Under the pieces are notes generated by a model. The model searched no databases, was not told the DNA's origin, and saw nothing but the letters and a program-made list of their open reading frames with translations. Below are positions 46,292 through 52,903 of a stretch of 64,000 bases of DNA, one piece after another. Within the stretch, counting starts at the first letter, position 1; every line of letters starts with the position of its first letter. Where the stretch lies: IMG/VR virus record IMGVR_UViG_3300048914_000231, positions 50,063 through 114,062 of that record; one strand, given 5' to 3'. The stretch comes from a virus. Position numbers and translations under genes: made by a program.

Positions 46292-46604
46292 GAGCCACCT
46301 CCCTGATCAGCTGGTCGATCAGCTTCAGACGCCCGCGCTTTTGCCAGCCCAGGCCGGACTTCTCGATGCCGGGGTCGGTCTGCGCCATCGCCCACAGGCT
46401 GTAGTAGGCGTAAGGGTCGATGATGTCACGCACCTTGTAAACAAAGTCCGTGATCTGCTGCGGCGTGCCGAACTGCCGGCCAACGACCTCGATGGCGTTG
46501 CAGATGAAGCGCTCGTCATCGCGCTCGATCATGGCGCGCACCTTCTGCAGGAATTCGACATCGGTGACGCTCTGGCGCGCCAGTGGTTTTGCGAGCGTCA
46601 CCAT
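46284..46604 (-). CDS. Small helical protein, paralogue of previous
   Basis: A 106-residue protein. RDDERFICNAIEVVGRQFGT, QQITDFVYKVRDIIDPYAYY and the end RGRLKLIDQLIREVAHG align with the 101-residue neighbour. The tyrosine-rich core and short basic end are shared. Overlaps by 7-8 nt at both ends. Function unknown. Confidence 0.72.
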   Translation of the reverse strand: MVTLAKPLARQSVTDVEFLQKVRAMIERDDERFICNAIEVVGRQFGTPQQITDFVYKVRDIIDPYAYYSLWAMAQTDPGIEKSGLGWQKRGRLKLIDQLIREVAHG

Positions 46605-47029
46605 GCTGCGTCTCCGTCAAAGCCAGGCAGGACGATCATCGAGTCGGGCAGGTCCGGGTTGATCGGCTTGAGCGTGTTGCCTTCCTCGACGAACTTGCCG
46701 CCGTTGCTGTGCGATTCGGTCCACGAGGTCAGAAACTCCTCGTAGTGCGCGATCGCCTCTGCCTCGTTGCGGTGCCAGGTCTCGCCGTTCAGGGCGTCGC
46801 GCACCATTTCGCCGTTCTCCAGGTAGTTGTGGACGGTCATCCTGAATACCTTCTTGTAGGCTTCGAAGACGTTCTGCACGCCGTCGATCTTGCCGTACCA
46901 TTCCACCTCCACGTGCACGCGGCCGTTGTCATAGCGCCTGACCGAAACATAAGCCGCGTCCTGACGTAGTTCGATCCAGCGTTCGCGCCTGATATCATTG
47001 TCCTTGCGGTCCAAATATTGTGTTGCCAT
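46598..47029 (-). CDS. Unknown protein, 143 residues
   Basis: Mixed alpha-beta protein: RRERWIELRQDAAYVSVRRY, VHVEVEWYGKIDGVQNVFEA and a HRNEAEAIAHYEEFLTSW helix. First gene of a four-gene unit that ends with the HicA-like gene. An aGGG-type site precedes the ATG weakly. No family recognised. Confidence 0.75.
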   Translation of the reverse strand: MATQYLDRKDNDIRRERWIELRQDAAYVSVRRYDNGRVHVEVEWYGKIDGVQNVFEAYKKVFRMTVHNYLENGEMVRDALNGETWHRNEAEAIAHYEEFLTSWTESHSNGGKFVEEGNTLKPINPDLPDSMIVLPGFDGDAAW

Positions 47030-47053
47030 GTTGTTTTCCCTTCGTGGTATTAC

Positions 47054-47079
47054 GTCGCACTGTGCGACAAACGCTATTG
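47054..47079 (-). promoter_or_regulatory. Promoter with GTCGCACTGTGCGAC operator
   Basis: Minus-strand -10 CAATAG (47074-47079) followed 5 nt later by the palindrome (47054-47068). A second imperfect copy, TGTCGCACTGTGCACA, lies just upstream, so two operators may flank the -10. Confidence 0.68.
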
Positions 47080-47107
47080 TGCACAGTGCGACATGGAGCA
47101 GAGCAGG

Positions 47108-47473
47108 CTATCGCAGTTCCACCAGCTTGATTTCGTTATTTTCAAACGGCACCTGGCCGCCGTTGTACATGTGTTTGCCAAATACCATCATCAGGTGCCA
47201 CAACGTGTCGGTCACGGTGTCACCGGCGTTCAGGACGGGCGGGCGCACCTTGGCGGGAAACTGCCAGTAGTAGGCCTTCAGGATGTCGGCGCCGAACCTG
47301 GTCAGGACCGCCGAGACTTCGCTGTTGGTGTTGATGGTCAGTGGCAAAACGTACATGTTGACCGGAGTGTGTTCGGCCTGCATGTGCTCGCCATTCAATA
47401 CTTCCAGCTCTGCATGCAGGCCATCGCCATCTGCGTCAAAAGTGATATGAGCCCTTGCGACAGGTTCTGTCAT
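47108..47473 (-). CDS. Unknown protein, 121 residues
   Basis: Start MTEPVARAHITFDADGDGLH at 47473 overlaps the upstream stop (ATGA). Contains HTPVNMYVLPLTINTNSEVS and a GADILKAYYWQFPAKVRPPV stretch; beta then helix. Last gene of the 49.3-47.1 kb unit. Function unknown. Confidence 0.75.
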   Translation of the reverse strand: MTEPVARAHITFDADGDGLHAELEVLNGEHMQAEHTPVNMYVLPLTINTNSEVSAVLTRFGADILKAYYWQFPAKVRPPVLNAGDTVTDTLWHLMMVFGKHMYNGGQVPFENNEIKLVELR

Positions 47474-47889
47474 GCTTTCTCTCCTTGCTCGCGCCACCTG
47501 GCGCAGATTTGCACGACGCGCTTGCACATTTCGACGTCGAACATGCCGATGTGGCAGTCCTTCGCCTCGATACCAAGTTCCCGGGCCAGCTTGGCGTACA
47601 TGACGCTGCGCAGGCTGCGCTCGCCGCCTCTCCAGAACGGATCGAACACGGTATGCGCATTGCCTTTCCACATGCGCAGATGGGCATTGGCCAGGCGCCC
47701 GAGCGGCTCTGTGCCGTCGCCACGCGCGTATCCAGAGCCGCTGCCGGCCTTGTGGCAGCCAACATAGGCGTCGCAGGGCTGGCACTGCCAGAAATTCAGC
47801 TTGTACAGGTCGGGCCGGTGCGGATAGATCGCGGCGCCGGGAACAAGGCGCGCGGGCTGGTTGCAGTAGGGGCAGATTGGCGTGGTCAT
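47470..47889 (-). CDS. Zinc-finger protein, DUF3268-like
   Basis: A 139-residue protein. CPYCNQPARLVPGAAIYPHR, then FWQCQPCDAYVGCHKAGSGS gives a zinc ribbon with two CxxC pairs; EPLGRLANAHLRMWKGNAHT and VFDPFWRGGERS follow in the order seen in DUF3268 proteins. That family is found in phages and mobile elements without a known role. Coupled to both neighbours by ATGA overlaps. Confidence 0.72.
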   Translation of the reverse strand: MTTPICPYCNQPARLVPGAAIYPHRPDLYKLNFWQCQPCDAYVGCHKAGSGSGYARGDGTEPLGRLANAHLRMWKGNAHTVFDPFWRGGERSLRSVMYAKLARELGIEAKDCHIGMFDVEMCKRVVQICARWREQGEKA

Positions 47890-48233
47890 GCCCACTCCGG
47901 TTTCTCGACGACGCCACGCCATTTGGCGTGACACTTTTCGTATAAAAGGATACTTCGATCTTCCATGCGCTCGGCAAGGTACGTGGTGCCTTCGGCCCTG
48001 CGCCAGTAACCGTCCTTCCACAGCGCATACCGCGGACTATTCCAGTGGTCCGTCACGACCTGATAGACGCCATCGACCGTCGGGTTGATGCCAATATCGA
48101 ACCATTCGGTCGGCGTCAAGCGCAGGTGTGAAAATTGATCGGCGTATTTCTTGTTGAATTCTGCGAACGCCTTCTTTTCCTCGTTCGTCGGCGCGCGACC
48201 AACGGCATTGAACACTTCCTGCAGCCGGCTCAT
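47886..48233 (-). CDS. Tryptophan-rich paralogue A
   Basis: A 115-residue protein, start MSRLQEVFNAVGRAPTNEEK at 48233. After a helical N-terminus it carries the module EWFDIGINPTVDGVYQVVTD, a W-D-G-Y-W turn and the end KWRGVVEKPEWA. The module recurs in the 48230-48496 and 49011-49283 genes. Such short strand-rich W-rich modules are known in phages but their function is not. Coupled to neighbours. Confidence 0.75.
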   Translation of the reverse strand: MSRLQEVFNAVGRAPTNEEKKAFAEFNKKYADQFSHLRLTPTEWFDIGINPTVDGVYQVVTDHWNSPRYALWKDGYWRRAEGTTYLAERMEDRSILLYEKCHAKWRGVVEKPEWA

Positions 48234-48496
48234 GCCAACTCCGGATTTTCTACCAGGCCGCGCCAGCCGTTGTACCAGCCTGGAATTAAGCCCCAAGTGT
48301 GACCATTCTCCATTCTGGACAGTAGCTCGGCGTAACCTACGCTGAATGCTGCGCCGCACCAGTGCGCACCATTCCAGAAGCAATAGAAGGACTGGTCCTC
48401 ATAATGGTTTTCCGGGCCAGGTCGTAATTCATACACGCCAATAATCGACGGATTCACGTTAAGGCCAAACCAGTCCGTGACAGTTTTGTTTTTCAT
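48230..48496 (-). CDS. Tryptophan-rich paralogue B
   Basis: An 88-residue protein. TDWFGLNVNPSIIGVYELRP, a FYCFWNGAHWCGAAF strand pair and the end GWRGLVENPELA match paralogue A. No extra N-terminal domain. The start overlaps the upstream stop. Confidence 0.75.
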   Translation of the reverse strand: MKNKTVTDWFGLNVNPSIIGVYELRPGPENHYEDQSFYCFWNGAHWCGAAFSVGYAELLSRMENGHTWGLIPGWYNGWRGLVENPELA

Positions 48497-49011
48497 GCTT
48501 TCATCCTTGCGGTCAAATCGGCGAACCGTTCCAGTGAAACACCAAGTTCCCTGAGCCAGTGCTTGAAATAGAAGTGCAGTTCCTTTGCGCGCGGGTGCGT
48601 GTCGGCGTGGTAGGTCAGGAAGTCCGCGTAGTTCTGCACTTTGTCGGCAACCAGCATGTCACGCACCTCGGCGAGCGGGCCGGGCGTGGCCGATTTACCG
48701 GCCCAGGCCGGGCTGGAGCCACGCAGCATGATCACGCGGTCCGACAGCGATTCATTGGCGCGTGCCCGGTATTCCATCACCAACATCATCACGTAGGGGT
48801 TGAATTCGCCCACGCGCGGCAGGTTGGTGATCAGGTCGGCGTCGGCCTGGAACATCGGGTGCAGGCAGAACGCGTCGCGCGCCGCCCGGGTTGCGCCAAT
48901 GCAGTCCAGAACCGTCAGGCCTTCGACGATATGGTTGATCAGAAGGACGCCGCTGCGCTGGGCACGGCGCTCGCCGTAGAATGCGGCGATGGCATTGAAA
49001 GCGACGCTCAT
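48493..49011 (-). CDS. Unknown protein, 172 residues
   Basis: Start MSVAFNAIAAFYGERRAQRS at 49011, overlapping the upstream stop. Helical, with NPYVMMLVMEYRARANESLS and a YADFLTYHADTHPRAKELHF region. Lies between W-rich paralogues B and C in a single coupled operon. No family recognised. Confidence 0.75.
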   Translation of the reverse strand: MSVAFNAIAAFYGERRAQRSGVLLINHIVEGLTVLDCIGATRAARDAFCLHPMFQADADLITNLPRVGEFNPYVMMLVMEYRARANESLSDRVIMLRGSSPAWAGKSATPGPLAEVRDMLVADKVQNYADFLTYHADTHPRAKELHFYFKHWLRELGVSLERFADLTARMKA

Positions 49012-49283
49012 TACATTTTCTCCAGCGGGCCGGGCGGGAACGGGTAGTGCGGCTTTTCGATCAGACCGCGCCACCGAATGCTCGTCTGTCGTTCCGGCGC
49101 CTTCGTGCGACGTCGGGCCTGCTGTTGAACTTCGCTGTTATAGTCCGACCAGTATGCTGAGGACCAGTATTCGCCATTCCACCAGCGACGCACGAACATG
49201 TCACGCGATACGCTGGCGTTATACTCGCCGATCATCGGCGGCTTTTTTCTGGACCAGTCGGTCATCTTGGGCTGCTTTGCCAT
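49011..49283 (-). CDS. Tryptophan-rich paralogue C
   Basis: A 90-residue protein; the ATG at 49283 has GGGAGAG upstream, better than the frame start at 49310. TDWSRKKPPMIGEYNASVSR, RRWWNGEYWSSAYWSDY and RWRGLIEKPHYP match paralogues A and B. First gene of the operon. Confidence 0.72.
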   Translation of the reverse strand: MAKQPKMTDWSRKKPPMIGEYNASVSRDMFVRRWWNGEYWSSAYWSDYNSEVQQQARRRTKAPERQTSIRWRGLIEKPHYPFPPGPLEKM

Positions 49284-49317
49284 ATATCTCTCCCTGTTGT
49301 TAAGTCTCAAGTTTAAA

Positions 49318-49336
49318 CGGGCGCACGCGGCGCCCG
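49318..49336 (-). terminator. Hairpin after the second GIY-YIG gene
   Basis: Stem CGGGCGC / GCGCCCG with a 5-nt loop, then TTTAAAC, starting next to the stop at 49337. Moderate terminator. Confidence 0.7.
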
Positions 49337-50080
49337 TCAGGATGCGACAGGTTCCGCACGCACTGTCCAGCCCTTGTGTTTCTCTTGTTCGCCCCTGGCG
49401 ACGCGCATCATGGCGCAGGCGTGAATGTCACGCGTGGCGCAGAAATGTTTCATGCTTGTGGCGACATGCTCAGTGCCGTCCGGGGCCGTGATCAGGTATC
49501 GGAACTTCACCTTTGCGGCGCGCTGCAGTTCCTTGGCCTCGTCGGTGTGACCTTTCCCAAGGAAGGCCGTCCTGGCGCGCTCCCGGTATGCTTCGCGCTT
49601 TTCGTCGGACCAGCAGGCCCGGCTGCTTTCGCTGACTCGCGCCCTCTCCTCGTCGGTCAACGGCCTGCGCCTCTTGCCCTTCGTCGCGGCGCTGATATTC
49701 GCGCGGTGCTCCTCGGTGAACGGGCCGCGCTTCTTGCCGCGTGCGGCCGCGGCTATCTTCTCCTTGGCTTCCTCGCTGAACTTGACGCCGAGCGTGCTGC
49801 CGGCCGTCTTGGCGATGTTGTAGAAGGGGTCGAGCCGATCCATGTGGCGCTGCTCCGCGGCGATCAGATCATCCTTTTCGACAAGCTCCACCACTTCGAA
49901 CAGAAATGCCGATTCGCCGTATTTGTTGAAGGCGGCCTGCAGCTTCCGGTTGCGGTGCTTGCCATTTCGAAGCTGCGACAGATGAATGTTCTTCCGCTTC
50001 CGGAGATTCACGGCGCTACCGATGTATTGCCGTGAATTCACCGCATTGGTGATGGAATAAATTCCACTCGCGTCGATCAT
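49337..50080 (-). CDS. GIY-YIG homing endonuclease 2
   Basis: A 247-residue protein. GIYSITNAVNSRQYIGSAVN holds the GIY and YIG motifs; NIHLSQLRNGKHRNRKLQAA and FNKYGESAFLFEVVE follow as in the catalytic core. The C-terminal part has repeated FxEEHRANISAATKGK-type modules and a helix-turn-helix-like end (TSMKHFCATRDIHACAMMRV). Similar plan to endonuclease 1 but only moderately similar sequence. It sits directly after the exonuclease gene. Confidence 0.93.
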   Translation of the reverse strand: MIDASGIYSITNAVNSRQYIGSAVNLRKRKNIHLSQLRNGKHRNRKLQAAFNKYGESAFLFEVVELVEKDDLIAAEQRHMDRLDPFYNIAKTAGSTLGVKFSEEAKEKIAAAARGKKRGPFTEEHRANISAATKGKRRRPLTDEERARVSESSRACWSDEKREAYRERARTAFLGKGHTDEAKELQRAAKVKFRYLITAPDGTEHVATSMKHFCATRDIHACAMMRVARGEQEKHKGWTVRAEPVAS

Positions 50081-50635
50081 TTACGCTGCAGCCTTCATGC
50101 CTGGAAGCTGGTAAAAGCCGCGATCAAGACCCTGGAAGAAGCACTGCATCATGACGTGGACGTCATACTCAGCGGCGTGTGCGAGAGCGGGATCGTAAGG
50201 AATCCCAAGAGCAAACGCCAGCTCCATCAGCTTCGGGCTCTTGCCGTCCATCGTGGCCCAGCGGCCCTGCTCCATCGTGCACATGGTGCCGGCAGGGCCA
50301 AACGACAGGCCGACACGCGCCAGCTCGGCGCTCAGAAACGGCTCGTCAAAGGCGCGGTTGTGGATGATCACGTAGTCGCACCCGGCCAGGCGGCGCGCAA
50401 CATGCGGCGCGACCGCGTCCCATTTCGGCTGGCCCGCCAGCTCGGCATAGGTAATGCCGTGCACCGCCTGCGCTTTCGGATCGATCGGGCGCTCCGGGTC
50501 GATGCGATGCACAAAGCGATCCACCAGCGTGCGCGTATGCAGGTCGTACGTCAGCAGCGCCACTTCGATGATGCGGTGACCGGTCGACTGGTCCAGACCG
50601 GTCGTTTCAAGGTCCAACCCTGCGATTAACGGCAT
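50081..50635 (-). CDS. DnaQ-like 3'-5' exonuclease
   Basis: A 184-residue protein, start MPLIAGLDLETTGLDQSTGH at 50635. Exo I DLETTGL (residues 7-13), Exo II HNRAFDEPFLSAEL (near 110), Exo III with HAAEYDVHVMM (near 160) in the DEDDh arrangement. Related to the epsilon subunit of DNA polymerase III; may proofread or trim DNA or RNA. Ribosome site AAGGAGAA. The homing endonuclease right after it may have been drawn to this gene. Confidence 0.9.
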   Translation of the reverse strand: MPLIAGLDLETTGLDQSTGHRIIEVALLTYDLHTRTLVDRFVHRIDPERPIDPKAQAVHGITYAELAGQPKWDAVAPHVARRLAGCDYVIIHNRAFDEPFLSAELARVGLSFGPAGTMCTMEQGRWATMDGKSPKLMELAFALGIPYDPALAHAAEYDVHVMMQCFFQGLDRGFYQLPGMKAAA

Positions 50636-50645
50636 GAGCTTCTCC

Positions 50646-51176
50646 TTAGCGCGGACGCTGCGCGCGCGTGGTCGGGCCGCCAGGGCGTTTCTCGGCCGGC
50701 GCCGCGATAACCGGTGCCATTCTTGCGGCCACACCCGGCCCGACAACTTCCAGACGCTGGGCGGCAACGAAACCGGTGTCGCTGAACGTGCCTTCTTCCT
50801 TCTGTTTGGCAGTCTGCTTCGGCTGCACGTTGTAGTAGACGCAGCCATTGATGAAGGTCGAGCGCTGCACCGTGATGCCAACCAGCCCGGTGACGACATC
50901 CTCGACTTCGTTGCCAAGCTCGATGGTTTGCGGCGCAGCCGGGGTCACGCGATCGGCCGCGCCGTCGGCCACGAAATCCAGCTGCGGCAGGTCGATCGAC
51001 AGGGCCGTCGGGATCGCCAGCGAATCGCCGGTATTCGTCGTGCCTTCCGGCAATTGCGGCTGCACCGCCAGCTGCACGCTGCCGGACAGCATTTCGATGT
51101 ATTGTGTTGCCATGCCGGTGAAGCCGGTGGCGATGTCGCGAACAATGTTGCCAAGTTGTGGCACTTTACGTTTCAT
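50646..51176 (-). CDS. Protein with two repeats of a small beta module
   Basis: A 176-residue protein, start MKRKVPQLGNIVRDIATGFT at 51176. Residues about 6-40 (LGNIVRDIATGFTGMATQYI) and 85-120 (LGNEVEDVVTGLVGITVQRS) are copies of a KOW-like module that occurs singly in many phage and bacterial small proteins. A proline and alanine linker follows each. Basic C-terminus. Function unknown; may bind a common partner in two copies. Confidence 0.75.
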   Translation of the reverse strand: MKRKVPQLGNIVRDIATGFTGMATQYIEMLSGSVQLAVQPQLPEGTTNTGDSLAIPTALSIDLPQLDFVADGAADRVTPAAPQTIELGNEVEDVVTGLVGITVQRSTFINGCVYYNVQPKQTAKQKEEGTFSDTGFVAAQRLEVVGPGVAARMAPVIAAPAEKRPGGPTTRAQRPR

Positions 51177-51220
51177 GAATTTTCTCCCTTGACGATCAGT
51201 CACGTCTGATCTATTCGAAC

Positions 51221-51249
51221 ATTGTACGGGCGCCCGTCAGGACGGGCAA
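51221..51249 (-). promoter_or_regulatory. Promoter TTGCCC-17-TACAAT
   Basis: Minus strand: -35 TTGCCC (51244-51249), exact 17-nt spacer, -10 TACAAT (51221-51226). The spacer holds the right half of GCCCGTC / GACGGGC, a hairpin after the upstream stop. Downstream is an imperfect palindrome ATCAGACGTGACTGAT. Confidence 0.68.
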
Positions 51250-51264
51250 CCCGTGAAGCTGGCG

Positions 51265-51690
51265 TTATTCGCCCAGACCGGCCAGGACGTCGTCCAGCGG
51301 GTCGGCCGCCGGCGCTTTTGCGACCTGGTCGGGCTTCGGTTCCGGTTGCGCAGTGCGCTTCGAACCCTTGTCGGCACGCGGCTTGCGCTGTTTGGTTGCA
51401 TCGGCGGAACCCTTGCGCGGGCGGCCGACCGGATTGACCGCCTTGTTCAGCAGCGTGCGCAGCGCGTCGGCGTGCCTGACGATGAAGGCCGGCAGGTCGG
51501 CCAGGTCGAGGAAGATGCCGGAAGTGATCGGATCGTTGCTCGCGTCCAGGAAAAAGGCGGCGTTCGGATCGATACCGTTGACGAACTCCTCGACCAGCGG
51601 CGTGGTGCGCAGTTCGACGTTCTTGGCGTCGCATGCCTTTTGGGTTTCGTGCAGCGAACCGTCGTTCGCCTTGTACATCGTGACTTTCAT
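51265..51690 (-). CDS. Unknown protein with basic linker
   Basis: A 141-residue protein. Residues 1-85 form an alpha-beta region (MKVTMYKANDGSLHETQKAC start, LADLPAFIVRHADALRTLL); residues 88-125 are a basic low-complexity linker (GRPRKGSADATKQRKPRADK) with an AT-hook-like GRPRK; the end is acidic. May bind DNA through the linker. Function unknown. Confidence 0.75.
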   Translation of the reverse strand: MKVTMYKANDGSLHETQKACDAKNVELRTTPLVEEFVNGIDPNAAFFLDASNDPITSGIFLDLADLPAFIVRHADALRTLLNKAVNPVGRPRKGSADATKQRKPRADKGSKRTAQPEPKPDQVAKAPAADPLDDVLAGLGE

Positions 51691-51735
51691 GGATTCTCCA
51701 GTGAGGTGAGGGCCGGCGGGTGCCGGCCTGGTAAA

Positions 51736-52038
51736 TCAGGCGACGCGCCTGTCTTCGGCGCCGATGATCGGCTTGTTCGACAGGCGGTAATGCTGGCGGC
51801 GGTCGCCCATCAGGTCGCGCAGGTCGCGAATGCTCATGCCGGTGAGCTCATGCATGCGGATCAGCATCGAGGCACCGATCGGCAGGTGGTGGTGACGGAT
51901 CTTGCTGATCACCGGAGGAGCGACTTCCAGCATGCGCGACAGCGCGGCATCGTTCTTCAGCTGCATCCTGGCGAGCAGGATGTCCAGCAGGTGGTTCGGG
52001 TTATAGGTATCCGGCAGTTCGACCTTCGTGTTGGCCAT
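51736..52038 (-). CDS. Cro/C1-like helix-turn-helix regulator
   Basis: A 100-residue protein. Residues about 15-75 fit an XRE-type five-helix domain: HLLDILLARMQLKNDAALSR, MLEVAPPVISKIRHHHLPIG with the recognition helix, then MLIRMHELTGMSIRDLRDLM. A perfect AGTCAGTGCTGACT operator and a TATAAT -10 lie just upstream, so it may regulate itself and, by extension, the other copies of this operator. That link is inference. Confidence 0.8.
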   Translation of the reverse strand: MANTKVELPDTYNPNHLLDILLARMQLKNDAALSRMLEVAPPVISKIRHHHLPIGASMLIRMHELTGMSIRDLRDLMGDRRQHYRLSNKPIIGAEDRRVA

Positions 52039-52064
52039 GTTTTCTCCGTTATAAATTGGTTTCT

Positions 52065-52090
52065 AGTCAGTGCTGACTGATCACATTATA
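52065..52090 (-). promoter_or_regulatory. Regulator promoter with AGTCAGTGCTGACT operator
   Basis: Minus-strand -10 TATAAT (52085-52090) with the perfect palindrome (52065-52078) starting 6 nt downstream. No good -35. The operator would cover the start point, a typical repressor position. Confidence 0.7.
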
Positions 52091-52108
52091 GCTTAAACGA
52101 AATGAAAT

Positions 52109-52333
52109 TTACGCGGCGCGCAGCGTCTTCCTGTTGTAATGCCGGCGAATCACGTAACCGCGCAGGATCGACGCCACCGTGAACATGCCGGTCAGCGTCA
52201 GGTTCTGCGCCAGATGGACCGGCGCGTGCACGATCAGCGGCACCACGAACATGTTCAGCAGGGTGGAAATGAAAAAGCCGACGAGCGTGCTGACCAGCGT
52301 CTCGTGCAGGCTGTGACGACGGGATTGGCTCAT
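52109..52333 (-). CDS. Small two-segment membrane protein
   Basis: A 74-residue protein, start MSQSRRHSLHETLVSTLVGF at 52333. Segments at about 14-33 and 40-58, with a basic N-terminus and a basic end (RGYVIRRHYNRKTLRAA). Resembles small phage membrane proteins of no known function. Coupled to the upstream gene. Confidence 0.75.
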   Translation of the reverse strand: MSQSRRHSLHETLVSTLVGFFISTLLNMFVVPLIVHAPVHLAQNLTLTGMFTVASILRGYVIRRHYNRKTLRAA

Positions 52334-52539
52334 GTCTCTTGCTCCTCTTCGAACAGCTGCCAGTTGGCGATCATGATGGAGGAACCGCACGGCAGGTTGG
52401 TGCTCACGTTCAGGATTTGGGCCTCCATGCTTTCAATATCGGCGATACAGGTGATTGGCCGGTTGCGTACCATTTCGCAACGTCCGCATCCACTTGTGCC
52501 TTCCCTGTTCAACCATTGATAAAATACAAAATATCTCAT
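52330..52539 (-). CDS. Small protein, unknown
   Basis: A 69-residue protein, start MRYFVFYQWLNREGTSGCGR at 52539, coupled at both ends. Strand MRYFVFYQW, a CGRCEM loop, then helix and acidic end (LFEEEQET). Function unknown. Confidence 0.7.
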   Translation of the reverse strand: MRYFVFYQWLNREGTSGCGRCEMVRNRPITCIADIESMEAQILNVSTNLPCGSSIMIANWQLFEEEQET

Positions 52540-52838
52540 CGATCCTCCATGTTGCAAATGTTGTCGTACTCATCGAACACGCGGCGCGATTCGCGATTGA
52601 TCAGCGCAGCGTCAAAACCCGCCACCGGGCGCCCGTTAACATAGTCGGGCATGCGCGCGCTGGCGCTGTGACCGAACGTCTGGCGCTTGCCTGGCTTCTT
52701 TGGCGTGCGCCCGCCGTTCTTGCGCTTGGCGGTGCGGCTGCAAAAGTCGCTGCACCATCGGGATTTCGGCTTGTCGCGATCCGAGTTGTGCACCCGATAC
52801 GCGCCGCCACAGTGCTCACAACGGCAGGTAATCATCAT
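52536..52838 (-). CDS. Small zinc-finger protein
   Basis: A 100-residue protein. TCRCEHCGGAYRVHNSDRDK with CxxC, then RWCSDFCSRTAKRKNG gives a second C-x3-C pair: a likely treble-clef or ribbon of the HNH-associated kind but without the HNH residues. Basic middle. Tandem ATGs at 52838 and 52835. First gene of a three-gene unit. Confidence 0.72.
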   Translation of the reverse strand: MMITCRCEHCGGAYRVHNSDRDKPKSRWCSDFCSRTAKRKNGGRTPKKPGKRQTFGHSASARMPDYVNGRPVAGFDAALINRESRRVFDEYDNICNMEDR

Positions 52839-52850
52839 CTGGTCCTGAAA

Positions 52851-52896
52851 CGAAAGCGCCCTTCGGACGCATGGCGCGCGAAGGGCTATTGTCCGG
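52851..52896 (-). terminator. Hairpin after the AAA+ ATPase gene
   Basis: Minus-strand AGCCCTTCG / CGAAGGGC arms around 13 nt, following the stop at 52904 and running into TTTCG. Weak U-run. Confidence 0.6.
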
Positions 52897-52903
52897 CTGC
52901 CGG

